In this document: one piece after another, positions 33,926 through 42,390 of the stretch | How positions within the stretch are numbered: the first letter of the stretch is position 1 | How the letters are laid out: the number at the start of each line of letters is the position of its first letter | NCBI GenBank assembly: GCA_963739355.1 | Contig: CAVUAD010000007.1 | Location: forward strand, 62,001-126,000 | Length of the DNA: 64,000 bases | From: JAWVFM01 sp963739355 | GTDB taxonomy: Bacteria > Actinomycetota > Thermoleophilia > Solirubrobacterales > 70-9 | Direction of reading: 5' to 3' | The notes under the pieces: generated by a model | The model's database searches: none | The model's input: only the letters and a program-made list of their open reading frames with translations | What the model was told of the DNA's origin: nothing | Translations under genes and position numbers: made by a program

Positions 33926-35689
33926 TCAGCAGGCGCGCAGGAAGGCGCCGCTGAGCGTCTGCAGGCGGCCGTCGGCGAGGTCGTTGGTTACGCGGACCCT
34001 GTTCTCGTGCGTCGTGCTCATGTCCCCCGCCGGCAGGGTCACCTCGTAGGGGTAGCCGGCGGGCAGGGCCGTCCCGTGGCGCAGCTTGAACGTCGCCAGG
34101 CGCAGCACCGGCACGTCGTCGCCGACGACCTCGGCGTTCACCGGCTGCTCTGCGCACCTGGCGCTGCTTGGATCGCCCCGCCTGACGCGCCCGCGCGTGT
34201 AGTGCAGGCGGAGCTTCAGTGCCGGCGGCTGGCGGCAGTCGCTCCCGGAGCAGTGGCGGAGGTCGGCGAGGTCGGATGCCAGGGCCGCCTTCACACCGGC
34301 GTACTCGCTCACGTCGGCGAGGTTCTGGAGCTCGCCCGGATCCACGGCAAGGTCGTAGAGCTCCTCGTCGCCGCTGCGGTGGAGGGCGTACATGAAGCGG
34401 TTGGTCCGGATCGCGTCGTATGACTTCGACTCGATCAGCAGGCGCCTGCCGCTGAGCGCATGCGGGTCGGCGGTCGCCGGCAGCAGCGACTCGCCGTCGA
34501 TCCGGCGGCGCGCTGTTCCGCCCGTCGCGTCGAGGATGGTGGGCGCGATGTCCGCGTTGATCGCCAGGTCCTCGACGTGGACGCCGGCTGGGATCCCGGG
34601 GCCCCGCATCAGGAGAGGCACGTGAATCGAAGGCTCGTACAGCCTGACCTTGCCACCGTCGATGCGGTGCTCGCCGTGCATCAGCCCGTTGTCGGACATG
34701 TAGATCAGGAGCGTGTTGTGAAGCTCGCCGTTGCGCTGGAGGGCGGCAACGATCTTCGAGACCCCATGGTCGACGCCCTGGAGCGAGGCGAGCTCGCACT
34801 GGTACCGGGTTCTGATGTCGGCGATCTGCTGGTCGTCCAGCAGCGGCAGCTTCTGGATCGAAGCAGGCTTGTCCGAGACGTCGGCCTCGTTGAAGCCGGG
34901 CGGCTCCGGCAGCGGCTCATCGGCAAATGCGCCGGCGAACCGCGGCGCGGGCTCCGGCCCGTCTGCGCACCGTTGTCCCGACGGGTGGGGACCGCCAACA
35001 TGCGGCGACTTGTAGGCGACGTAGAGGAAGAACGGCTTCGCAGCCCGTGATCGCCTGTCGATGACGTCGGTCGCCCTCGTGGTGAGGACCCGGTCGACGT
35101 AGTCCTGCGGGTCGGCGCCGAACTGGTCGAGGACGCCGTTGTCGTTCAGCTGGTAGTTGTAGTACTTGATCGACCCCGAGACGGCATGGAAGTCGTTCCA
35201 GCCTGGTGGGATGAAGGTTGGGCGGTGCTTGTCCCCGTATCCGTTCAGGTACTTGCCCACCTGGCTCGTGTAGTAGCCGTTCTCCTGCATCCACAGGGGC
35301 AGGTCGTTGTGCCCGTTGAACTCCTCGAAGCGGTCGAAGCCACCGCGCGGCGGGACGTTGCCGAGGACGTGGTGGTTGTGGGCGTAGTCGCCCGTGAGGA
35401 ACGTGGCCCGCGACGGGCAGCACTGCGAGAAGTTGACGAAGAAGTTGTCGAAGGTGGCTCCCCGGTCGCCGATCTCGCCGAGCACGTGGGGCATGACGCG
35501 CGTCTGCTCGAGCGTCTGGTCGTCGGACATCACGACGACGACGTTGGGGCGCTGCGGCGGCGCCGCCCGAGGCGGGGCGGCGCTGCCGCCGGCCAAGGCG
35601 GCGTTGGCGACGAGAAGGCAGGCGAGCACCAGCGCGCCGGCCGGCAGCCACCGGCGCCGCCCCTGCGACCACGCGAATTCCCGGCCCAT
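33926..35689 (-). CDS. Secreted arylsulfatase-type sulfatase
   Basis: This is an exported sulfatase of the alkaline phosphatase superfamily. A signal peptide (RRRWLPAGALVLACLLVANA) precedes the metal-binding DD pair (about residues 56-57) and the formylglycine motif CCPSR with Cys90, which a formylglycine-generating enzyme would convert; none is in the window. KYLNGYG, SPHV and SDNGLMHGEHR complete the active site. The sequence resembles N-acetylglucosamine-6-sulfatase-type enzymes. About 130 extra C-terminal residues form an added domain. The ATG at 35689 is preferred to TTG 35698. It converges with the crotonase gene. Confidence 0.92.
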   Translation of the reverse strand: MGREFAWSQGRRRWLPAGALVLACLLVANAALAGGSAAPPRAAPPQRPNVVVVMSDDQTLEQTRVMPHVLGEIGDRGATFDNFFVNFSQCCPSRATFLTGDYAHNHHVLGNVPPRGGFDRFEEFNGHNDLPLWMQENGYYTSQVGKYLNGYGDKHRPTFIPPGWNDFHAVSGSIKYYNYQLNDNGVLDQFGADPQDYVDRVLTTRATDVIDRRSRAAKPFFLYVAYKSPHVGGPHPSGQRCADGPEPAPRFAGAFADEPLPEPPGFNEADVSDKPASIQKLPLLDDQQIADIRTRYQCELASLQGVDHGVSKIVAALQRNGELHNTLLIYMSDNGLMHGEHRIDGGKVRLYEPSIHVPLLMRGPGIPAGVHVEDLAINADIAPTILDATGGTARRRIDGESLLPATADPHALSGRRLLIESKSYDAIRTNRFMYALHRSGDEELYDLAVDPGELQNLADVSEYAGVKAALASDLADLRHCSGSDCRQPPALKLRLHYTRGRVRRGDPSSARCAEQPVNAEVVGDDVPVLRLATFKLRHGTALPAGYPYEVTLPAGDMSTTHENRVRVTNDLADGRLQTLSGAFLRAC

Positions 35690-35754
35690 CGACCCCAAGG
35701 ACAGCAGGTCTCGAGTGGGCGTGCGTCCCCGGCCGCTTTAGGCTGGGCGTCTAC

Positions 35755-36396
35755 ATGCCACGTCTCACGAAGGCTCACCGCGAGCTCGCCGCCTCGGATC
35801 CGGTCATGGCCGGGCTGATGGAGCGGATCGGCTCCATGTCGGTCGCGGAGCGACGCCGGCGCCGCGGCCAGACCCCGGACGACGCGTACGGCGCGCTGCT
35901 TCGCGCGGTGGTGGGCCAGCAGCTCTCGACGAAGGCGGCGCGAACCATCTACGAGCGGGTCGTGGCGCTCTTCGACGGTGACGAGCCCAGCCCGCAGGCG
36001 CTGCTCGACGTGGACGAGCAGACCCTGCGCGGCGCCGGCCTCTCGGGCCGCAAGGTCGAGTACCTCCGCGACCTGGCGGCGCACGTCATGAGCGGCGAGC
36101 TCGAGCTCGATCGCCTCGACGAGCTCTCCGACGAGGAGGTCATCGCCGAGGTCACCGCGGTTCGCGGCCTTGGCCGGTGGACGGCGGAGATGTTCCTCAT
36201 GTTCCACCTCGGCCGCAAGGACGTCGTCTCCGGCGGCGACCTCGGGATCCGCAGAGGAGTGATGCTGGCCTACGGGCTCGAGGAGATGCCGACGCCGGAC
36301 GAGGTGGTCGAGCGGGCCGACGCATGGCGCCCGCACCGCACCCTCGCCTGCCTCTACCTCTGGGAGGCCGCCGCGGCAACGCCTGTCCAGGCCTGA
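35755..36396 (+). CDS. DNA-3-methyladenine glycosylase II-like (HhH-GPD, AlkA family)
   Basis: This base-excision repair enzyme removes alkylated bases. It has the helix-hairpin-helix VRGLGRWTAEMFLMF (about residues 138-152) followed by the catalytic Asp in GGDLGIRRG, plus the LLRAVVGQQLSTKAA helix characteristic of AlkA-type HhH-GPD proteins. No Fe-S cysteine cluster is present, which sets it apart from Nth and MutY. At 213 residues it lacks the N-terminal domain of E. coli AlkA, as many actinobacterial versions do. It starts at ATG 35755, diverging from the sulfatase gene, and precedes the biotin operon. Confidence 0.9.
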   Translation: MPRLTKAHRELAASDPVMAGLMERIGSMSVAERRRRRGQTPDDAYGALLRAVVGQQLSTKAARTIYERVVALFDGDEPSPQALLDVDEQTLRGAGLSGRKVEYLRDLAAHVMSGELELDRLDELSDEEVIAEVTAVRGLGRWTAEMFLMFHLGRKDVVSGGDLGIRRGVMLAYGLEEMPTPDEVVERADAWRPHRTLACLYLWEAAAATPVQA

Positions 36397-36431
36397 GGGA
36401 CCGTCCGAACCCGCTCGTAGCCTGCCGGGCG

Positions 36432-37580
36432 GTGACGTCGCTCATCAGCTTCGACGAGGCCCTCGCCCTCGGCGAGATCTCCGATCACGCAGGGATCATC
36501 GCGCTCGTCGAGCGCGCCTGGGCGGTGCGCACGGAGCGCTTCGGCGACTCGACCGATATGTGCTCGCTGGTCAACGCCAAGTCGGGCGGTTGCTCGGAGG
36601 ACTGCGGGTTCTGCGCCCAGTCGCGCTACGCGGAGGCCGACACCCCGATGCACGCGATGATGGAGCCGGACCAGATTCTCGAGCACGCCAGGGCCGCCGA
36701 GGCCGCCGGCGCGCACCGCTTCTGCATGGTCACGCAGGGCCAGGGACTCTCGAAGCGCGACTTCGAGAAGATCGTCGAGGGCGCGAAGCTGGTTTCCGAG
36801 AACACGAACCTCAAGCGCTGCGTCTCGATCGGCCACCTCTCTGCGGATCGTGCCAGGCGCCTGAAGGACGCCGGGGTCCAGCGCGTCCACCACAACGTCG
36901 AGAGCGCCCGTTCCTACTACCCAGAGGTCTCGACGACCGTCCGCTACGAGGGGCGCATACGCACGATCGACGCCGTCAAGGACGCCGGCCTGGAGAGCTG
37001 TGTCGGCGGGATCCTGAATCTCGGCGAGTCACCGCGACAGCGCGTGGAGATGGCGTTCGAGCTCTCGGAGATCAACCCGACCTCGGTGCCGATCAACCTG
37101 CTGAACCCGCGTGCCGGGACCAAGTTCGGCGACCGCGAGCTGATGGACGCCTGGGAGGTCGTCAAGTGGGTTGCGATCTTCCGCCTGATCATCCCCGGCG
37201 CCCTGTTCCGCCTCTGCGGCGGCCGCGTCGAAAACCTGGGCGACCTGCAGCCCCTGGCCGTGAAGGCCGGGTTGAACGGGGTCATGATGGGCAACTTCCT
37301 CACCACGCTCGGGGCCGAGCCCGCCGACGACCGCGCGATGTTCGAAGAGCTGGGGCTGAACGTCGCGCGCCAGCCCGACAACGGCGCGAACCCGCGACCC
37401 GACAACCGCGACGGCTGGCTGGACGGCGAGGCGCCGCGGACGCCGGTCGACGACCTGATCGACAGCCAGGCGGATGCGAACTTCTGGGACCCCTCCACGC
37501 AGCTCCGCGTGATCCGCAAGAAGCGCAAGCCGCCGCCCTACCCCGAGCGCGAGGCGGAACCGGCTGGCTGGGGAGATTGA
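36432..37580 (+). CDS. bioB: Biotin synthase
   Basis: This radical SAM enzyme inserts sulfur into dethiobiotin. The CxxxCxxC cluster is Cys54, Cys58 and Cys61 (GGCSEDCGFC), and NVESARSYYPEV, GGILNLGES and NLLNPRAGT are canonical BioB stretches, including residues around the second Fe-S cluster. At 382 residues it is about 35-50 longer than typical; the extra part is a basic C-terminal tail after residue 325 or so (ending EREAEPAGWGD). The GTG at 36432 is the best start, 35 bp after the glycosylase stop. bioF begins 7 bp after its stop. Confidence 0.95.
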   Translation: MTSLISFDEALALGEISDHAGIIALVERAWAVRTERFGDSTDMCSLVNAKSGGCSEDCGFCAQSRYAEADTPMHAMMEPDQILEHARAAEAAGAHRFCMVTQGQGLSKRDFEKIVEGAKLVSENTNLKRCVSIGHLSADRARRLKDAGVQRVHHNVESARSYYPEVSTTVRYEGRIRTIDAVKDAGLESCVGGILNLGESPRQRVEMAFELSEINPTSVPINLLNPRAGTKFGDRELMDAWEVVKWVAIFRLIIPGALFRLCGGRVENLGDLQPLAVKAGLNGVMMGNFLTTLGAEPADDRAMFEELGLNVARQPDNGANPRPDNRDGWLDGEAPRTPVDDLIDSQADANFWDPSTQLRVIRKKRKPPPYPEREAEPAGWGD

Positions 37581-37587
37581 CGCTCGG

Positions 37588-38796
37588 GTGAACGACGTCG
37601 CGAAGCGGCTCGACGAGCTCCAACGTGCGGGCCTCGAGCGGAAGCTTCGGCTGGTCGAGGGCCCCCAGGGGCCGCGCGTCATGCTCGGGTCCAGCCAGGT
37701 TCTCCTGCTCTGCTCGAACAACTACCTCGGGCTCGCCGACCACCCGCGCGTCCGCCAGGCGGCAGCGGACGCCGCCGAGCGGTTCGGCACCGGGTCCGGC
37801 GCGTCGCGGCTGATCTCCGGGAACATGGCCCTCCACGAGACGCTGGAGCGCCGCCTCGCGGAGTTCATCGGGACGGAGTCCTCCCTGCTGTTCGGCTCGG
37901 GGTACCTCGCCAACGTCGGAACGATCGCGGCGCTCGCCGACGAGCGGCACATGATCTTCTCGGACGAGCTCAACCATGCGAGCATCATCGACGGCTGCCG
38001 CCTTTCCCGCGCGAAGACCTTCGTCTACCGGCATCGCGACCTGGAGCACCTGGAGTGGGCTCTCGAGGAGGCCGGGGCGAGGGGCGCGATGATCGTCACG
38101 GACGGCGTCTTCTCCATGGACGGCGATGTCGCGCCCCTCGTGGAGCTCTACGAGCTGTCACGCCGCCACAAGGTGCGGCTCATGGTCGACGACGCCCACG
38201 GCCTCGGCGCGCTCGGCCCGGGCGGCCGCGGGTCCGTTGCCGCGGCCGGCCTCGCGGGCAAGGTCGACGTGGTGACGGGAACGCTCGGCAAGTCTCTCGG
38301 CAGCTACGGGGCGTTCGTCGGGGTCACCGAGGAGGTCCGGAGGCTCCTCCTCAACACCGCCCGCAGCTTCATCTTCTCGACCGCGCCGCCGCCGCCCGCG
38401 GTGGGGGCCGCCCTGGCGGCGCTCGACCTTCTGCGCTCGCGACCCGGCGCCACAGAGCACCTGCGGCGAAACGGCGCCGTGCTGCGCGAGTCGCTGGACG
38501 CCTACGGCCTGGACACGGCTGGCTCGCGCACGCAGATCGTGCCCCTCATCGTCGGCGATCCGCGTCTCGCCATGTCGCTCTGCGAGCGTTGCCTGGACCA
38601 GGGCGTGTTCGCGCAGGCGATCCGCCCGCCGACCGTCCCCCCGGGCACTTCGCGACTGCGGCTGGCGGTGATGGCCAATCACCGCGAGGACGATCTTCGC
38701 GCGGCCGCCAGGGTGATCGCCCGAGTAGCGCATGAGCTCGGGATCGCGGGCGCCACCGATCGTCCCGCGGCTCAGCGCCTCGACCGCGCCGCGTAG
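37588..38796 (+). CDS. bioF: 8-amino-7-oxononanoate synthase
   Basis: This PLP enzyme condenses pimeloyl thioester with alanine, an early step of the biotin ring pathway. The PLP lysine is Lys235 in GTLGKSLGSYG, and DEL-NHASIIDG, DGVFSMDGD and DDAHGLG are signature blocks of the alpha-oxoamine synthase family. The length of 402 residues is close to normal. The start is GTG at 37588, between bioB and bioD in a tight operon. Related family members (KBL, ALAS) are less likely given the operon. Confidence 0.94.
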   Translation: MNDVAKRLDELQRAGLERKLRLVEGPQGPRVMLGSSQVLLLCSNNYLGLADHPRVRQAAADAAERFGTGSGASRLISGNMALHETLERRLAEFIGTESSLLFGSGYLANVGTIAALADERHMIFSDELNHASIIDGCRLSRAKTFVYRHRDLEHLEWALEEAGARGAMIVTDGVFSMDGDVAPLVELYELSRRHKVRLMVDDAHGLGALGPGGRGSVAAAGLAGKVDVVTGTLGKSLGSYGAFVGVTEEVRRLLLNTARSFIFSTAPPPPAVGAALAALDLLRSRPGATEHLRRNGAVLRESLDAYGLDTAGSRTQIVPLIVGDPRLAMSLCERCLDQGVFAQAIRPPTVPPGTSRLRLAVMANHREDDLRAAARVIARVAHELGIAGATDRPAAQRLDRAA

Positions 38797-38799
38797 ACC

Positions 38800-39471
38800 G
38801 TGTCCGGCGCGGCCCGCGGGTGCTTCGTCACCGGTACGGGCACGGAGGTCGGCAAGACCGTGGTCGCCGCCGTCATCGCTAGCTCGCTTGCCGCCCGCGG
38901 TGAGCGTGTCGCCGTCTTCAAGCCGGCGGTCAGCGGCTTGGACGAGGGGGGAGAGGCGGACCACGAGCTCCTGCGCCGCGCGAGCGGGTCAGCTCAGAGC
39001 GACGACGAGATCGCTCCCTACCGCTACGGGCCGCCCGTGTCGCCGCATCTGGCCGCGGAGCTCGCCGGCGAGCCAATCGACCCGGCGCGCCTCCGCGCTG
39101 GGCTGGCGACGGCTCGCGAGGGCGCCGACGCGGTGGTCTGTGAGGGCGTCGGCGGCCTGCTCGTGCCACTCACCCTCGGCTACCTGGTGCGCGACTTCGC
39201 ACGCGACGCGGGGCTGGCGGTTGTGGTGGTCGCGTCGCCGGGTCTCGGCACGATCAACCACACGCTGCTGACGGTCGAGGCGGTGCGGGCCGTCGGCCTG
39301 GACGTCGCGCTCGTCGTGATCAACCCCTGGCCCGAGGAACCTGCCGAGATCGAGCGCTCGAACCTCGAATCCCTGCGGCGACTGTGCGGGGCCGAGGTTG
39401 GGACGCTCGCGCGCCTCGATCTGGCGGGGCCGGGCTCCTGGCCGCGGCTGCGGGTGCCGGGTCTGGCCTAG
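38800..39471 (+). CDS. bioD: Dethiobiotin synthetase
   Basis: This ATP-dependent carboxylase closes the ureido ring of dethiobiotin. The P-loop is TGTGTEVGKT (residues 11-20), with FKPAVSG carrying the substrate lysine and CEGVGGLLVPL the second catalytic block. At 223 residues it is the normal size. The GTG at 38800 follows bioF by 3 bp. Its TAG stop overlaps the stop of the convergent MFS gene within one CTAG. Confidence 0.94.
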   Translation: MSGAARGCFVTGTGTEVGKTVVAAVIASSLAARGERVAVFKPAVSGLDEGGEADHELLRRASGSAQSDDEIAPYRYGPPVSPHLAAELAGEPIDPARLRAGLATAREGADAVVCEGVGGLLVPLTLGYLVRDFARDAGLAVVVVASPGLGTINHTLLTVEAVRAVGLDVALVVINPWPEEPAEIERSNLESLRRLCGAEVGTLARLDLAGPGSWPRLRVPGLA

Positions 39472-40955
39472 CGGGCGCCGACGAGCTCGGCGGCCGCCTC
39501 GCCCTCGGGTGCCGCGAACGCCTCGGCCTCTGTCACCGCAGGGGTCGGAGCGTTAGCGGCCCTACCGCGCAGCAGGACAACCGCGGTGATGGCTCCGGCG
39601 AGCGTGACGCCCGTTGCCACCCACATGGCCGACGAGAAGGCATCGATGAACTTGGCCGGGTCGCGGGTTCCGGCCGGGGCGATCGCCTGGAAGACGGCGC
39701 CGATCACCGCGATGCCGAGCGTTCCGCCGATCATGCGGTTCATCGAGAGGATGCCGGAGGCGACGCCGGCCTTTGACACCGAGACCGCGTTCATGGCCGC
39801 CGTCGACATCGGCGACATCACGAGCGCCATGCCGAGCCCCATCAGGACGAACGAGGGCCAGATGTCCCCGTACGTCGTGCCGACGTGGATCGTCGTCAGC
39901 CAGTACAGAGCGCCGGAGACCAGGGTCAGGCCCGCGGCGATCAGCCAGCGTGGCCCGACCTTGTCGGTCAGGCGCCCCGCGACCGGCGCGACCGTGACGA
40001 TCATCAGCGTCGCCGGCAGGAACCGGACGCCGGCCTCGAGCGGCGAGAGCCCCAGGATGTCCTGCAAGTAGAGGGCGATGAAGAAGAACTGGGACATCAT
40101 CGCGAAGGTCACGATCAGCGCGATGATGTTCGTGCCGACGAAGTTGCGGCTCCCGAACAGGTGGAACTCGACGATCGGCGCCTTCACGCGCTGCTCGATG
40201 AGGACCCATGCGACGAGCGCCACCACGGAGCCGGCGAGGAGGGCGACGATCTGCGGCGAGCCCCATCCCCACTGGTTGCCCTGGATCAGAGCCAGGACCA
40301 GCGCGGTGAGCCCGGCGGTCAGGGCGCCGACGCCGAGGTAGTCGACCTCGCGGCCGACGGTCTCGTCGCGGGACTCCTTGACCGCGAACAGGGTGGCGAC
40401 AACGGCGCCCGCGGCGACCGGGATGTTGATGTAGAAGATCGCCCGCCAGGTGACGTGCTCGGTCAGCAGGCCGCCCAGCACCGGGCCGATGGCGAGCGCG
40501 AGCGCGGAGACGCCGGCCCAGGTGCCGATTGCCTTGCCGCGCTCATGCGGCTCGAAGGCGTTGGTCACGATGGAGAGCGTGGCGGGCATCATCAGCGCGC
40601 CGCCAACTCCCTGGGTGACGCGGCTGACCACCAGCTCGGCGGTGCTCTGCGCCAAGCCCGCGAAGGCCGAGGAGACCGCGAAGAGAATGACCCCGAGCAG
40701 GAACATCCTTCTGCGGCCGAAGATGTCGCCGAGGCGCCCACCGGTTGCGAGCAGCACGGCGAAGCTGAGGGTGTAGCCGTTGATCGTCCACTCGAGGCTC
40801 GAAAGGCTCGAACCGAGGTCGCGCTGGATCGACGGCAGCGCCACGTTCACGACCGTGTTGTCGAGCATCATCATGAAGAGCGCGAAGCACATGGCGCCGA
40901 GCGTCCACCACTTCGCGTTGGCTTCGTTGATCAGTCTGTGCCGGTAGCTCGTCAT
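39468..40955 (-). CDS. MFS drug exporter, DHA2 (EmrB/QacA) family
   Basis: This is a 14-helix proton-driven multidrug exporter. The first helix has the DHA2 signature LDNTVVNVALPSIQRDLG, motif A is GRLGDIFGRRR and the antiporter motif C is ALAIGPVLGG. Length of 495 residues fits. The ATG at 40955 overlaps the MarR gene stop by four bases, so the regulator and pump are one operon. Such pairs are usually derepressed by the exported compound. The substrate is unknown. Confidence 0.93.
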   Translation of the reverse strand: MTSYRHRLINEANAKWWTLGAMCFALFMMMLDNTVVNVALPSIQRDLGSSLSSLEWTINGYTLSFAVLLATGGRLGDIFGRRRMFLLGVILFAVSSAFAGLAQSTAELVVSRVTQGVGGALMMPATLSIVTNAFEPHERGKAIGTWAGVSALALAIGPVLGGLLTEHVTWRAIFYINIPVAAGAVVATLFAVKESRDETVGREVDYLGVGALTAGLTALVLALIQGNQWGWGSPQIVALLAGSVVALVAWVLIEQRVKAPIVEFHLFGSRNFVGTNIIALIVTFAMMSQFFFIALYLQDILGLSPLEAGVRFLPATLMIVTVAPVAGRLTDKVGPRWLIAAGLTLVSGALYWLTTIHVGTTYGDIWPSFVLMGLGMALVMSPMSTAAMNAVSVSKAGVASGILSMNRMIGGTLGIAVIGAVFQAIAPAGTRDPAKFIDAFSSAMWVATGVTLAGAITAVVLLRGRAANAPTPAVTEAEAFAAPEGEAAAELVGAR

Positions 40956-41473
40956 CGGGCGATCCTCTTTCGGTGATTGCGGTAGGCCTTGGAGATGTCC
41001 TCGCGGCGCATGAGGACGTCGAGGGCGGCATCGAGCTTGCGCCGCTCGAGGTCGTTGAGCGTCCCGACGAACTGCTCGAGGCCCGCCAGCCGGGCCGACA
41101 TCAGCTGGTCGGCGATCTCCTGCCCCTCGGCGGTCAGCGAGACTCGGCGAACGCGCCGATCGTCGGGATCCTCCTCGCGCGTCGCGAGCGCGCGCTTCAC
41201 GAGGTCGTCGACGGTGCGGCTGGCGGAGGGGAGAGAGAGGCCGACGTGCTCCGAGACGTCCTTGACCGTGGCTCCCGTCGCGTGGCTTTCACCGGCGAGG
41301 GCCACGAGCACCTTCATCTGGGGGAAGTTCAGCCCGCTGTCGTCGATCGCGCGGATGACCGCGCCGCCGTCGGAGCCGAAGGAGCAGAGCATGAACGAGC
41401 CAAGGCGCAGCGCGAGCTCGCGCTCGGCGGGCCTGATCTCGGATGCCCTGGGCTGCTTGGAGGCTGCTTCCAC
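40952..41473 (-). CDS. MarR family transcriptional regulator
   Basis: This winged-HTH regulator shows the MarR recognition region (VKDVSEHVGLSLPSASRTVD) and the wing DPDDRRVRRVSLTAEG. It probably represses its own operon with the MFS pump. The start is taken as GTG at 41473 (173 residues) because the open frame upstream to 41509 would include a 25-bp palindrome that looks like its operator. The stop overlaps the pump ATG. Confidence 0.9.
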   Translation of the reverse strand: MEAASKQPRASEIRPAERELALRLGSFMLCSFGSDGGAVIRAIDDSGLNFPQMKVLVALAGESHATGATVKDVSEHVGLSLPSASRTVDDLVKRALATREEDPDDRRVRRVSLTAEGQEIADQLMSARLAGLEQFVGTLNDLERRKLDAALDVLMRREDISKAYRNHRKRIAR

Positions 41474-41484
41474 GCGAACAATAG

Positions 41485-41509
41485 TTGCACACGCGAAAGC
41501 ATTGTGCAA
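41485..41509. promoter_or_regulatory. Palindromic operator upstream of marR
   Basis: Perfect arms TTGCACA (41485-41491) and TGTGCAA (41503-41509) are separated by 11 bp, just upstream of the chosen marR start. The spacing and size fit an autoregulatory MarR-type site. Confidence 0.55.
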
Positions 41510-41519
41510 GCAAACGTTA

Positions 41520-41535
41520 TGTGACGTCGCTCACA
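41520..41535. promoter_or_regulatory. CRP/GlxR-type site upstream of marR
   Basis: TGTGACGTCGCTCACA has both consensus half-sites TGTGA and TCACA with a 6-bp spacer. It is centred about 55 bp upstream of the marR start, so a cAMP-responsive regulator may act on the marR-MFS promoter. A chance match is possible because no CRP gene is in view. Confidence 0.5.
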
Positions 41536-41540
41536 CGGCC

Positions 41541-41557
41541 GTCCACCCCCTGTGGAC
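41541..41557 (-). terminator. Possible terminator of the copper cassette
   Basis: GTCCAC and GTGGAC form a 6-bp stem with a 5-nt loop, about 90 bp beyond the stop of the last cupredoxin gene on the minus strand. No T-tract follows, so the role is tentative. Confidence 0.3.
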
Positions 41558-41643
41558 TCTCAAGGCTCTACAGCGACCGTGAGGGAGCCCACTTGCGGGG
41601 GGCGCGGGGTGAAAGAGGGGCCGGAGGGGCTGTCGCGGCTGGC

Positions 41644-42390
41644 TCAGCGGATCCGGAAGTTGACCTTGCGCGCTCGGCTCTCGTTGTTCCCGGCGTCGGT
41701 CGCTCGCAGGAACACCCGATACCTGCCGGGCGCGGCCGGGAAGTGCTTCGTATGCTCGCCGAAGTGAACGCGGTTGAAGCCAACGTGGCCGCCGCCCTTC
41801 CAGGCGCGCCAGCCGGCGAAGTGCAAATGCTTCTTCCCGCGGCGGTAGATCTCGGCGTCGAGCTTCGCCTGCTCGTCGATCCCGTAGCTGAGGGTAGTGC
41901 CGCCCTTGCCGAACGCGGTCTTAGCGAGTCGGACCTCGTCCACATGGGGTGGCTTCAGGTCGACGTTGGACTTCGGAACCGGGTCGGGCTCGGTAGACGG
42001 ATCCCCCGGAGTGGCTGACACCGTCACGGTGCCCTTGACGAACGGGTGGAGCTTGCAGTGGAACTCGTAGGTGCCGGGCTGGTCGAAGCTCACCTGGAAG
42101 GAGTCCCCGATGTCGTGGCGCGGGGTGTCCGTTCCCGGGTCTGAGTCGACCTGCTGGCCTCCCGGGCCAGGCCCGGTGATCGAATGCATGGTGTCGGGGC
42201 CGATCCAGTACCAGGTCACGTGCTCGCCGAGGTTGACGTGAACGTCCGGATCGGACCACTTGTAGTGGCTCAAGGAGATCCGGCGGTTTGCGGCCAGGGC
42301 CGGTGCGGTTGCCAGGGCGAGGGCGAGGAGAAGGGCGAGGGCGAGGAAGGCGGACCGGCGAGTGCCGGCGTTCAGCTGACGATGTACCAA
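41644..42390 (-). CDS. Secreted cupredoxin-domain protein lacking axial Met
   Basis: A leucine/alanine signal peptide ending TAPALAANR leads to a plastocyanin-like domain. The copper ligands His (DTMHSITG), Cys and His (FHCKLHPFV) are present, but the position of the axial Met holds Val. A second domain of about 110 residues follows (after a Pro-rich linker), resembling Ig-like sugar-surface modules (ending ATDAGNNESRARKVNFRI). The TTG at 42390 with GGGGA upstream gives 248 residues and a 19-bp overlap with the oxidase gene. It is the last gene of the minus-strand copper cassette. Confidence 0.8.
   Translation of the reverse strand: MVHRQLNAGTRRSAFLALALLLALALATAPALAANRRISLSHYKWSDPDVHVNLGEHVTWYWIGPDTMHSITGPGPGGQQVDSDPGTDTPRHDIGDSFQVSFDQPGTYEFHCKLHPFVKGTVTVSATPGDPSTEPDPVPKSNVDLKPPHVDEVRLAKTAFGKGGTTLSYGIDEQAKLDAEIYRRGKKHLHFAGWRAWKGGGHVGFNRVHFGEHTKHFPAAPGRYRVFLRATDAGNNESRARKVNFRIR

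Noticed and set aside
40989..41582. Plus-strand frames opposite marR and across its promoter
   Set aside because: They lack motifs and would cover the operator and CRP-type sites; MarR on the minus strand is clear.
42295..42345. GCGAGG-type DNA repeat
   Set aside because: It is the reverse of Leu/Ala codons in a signal peptide.
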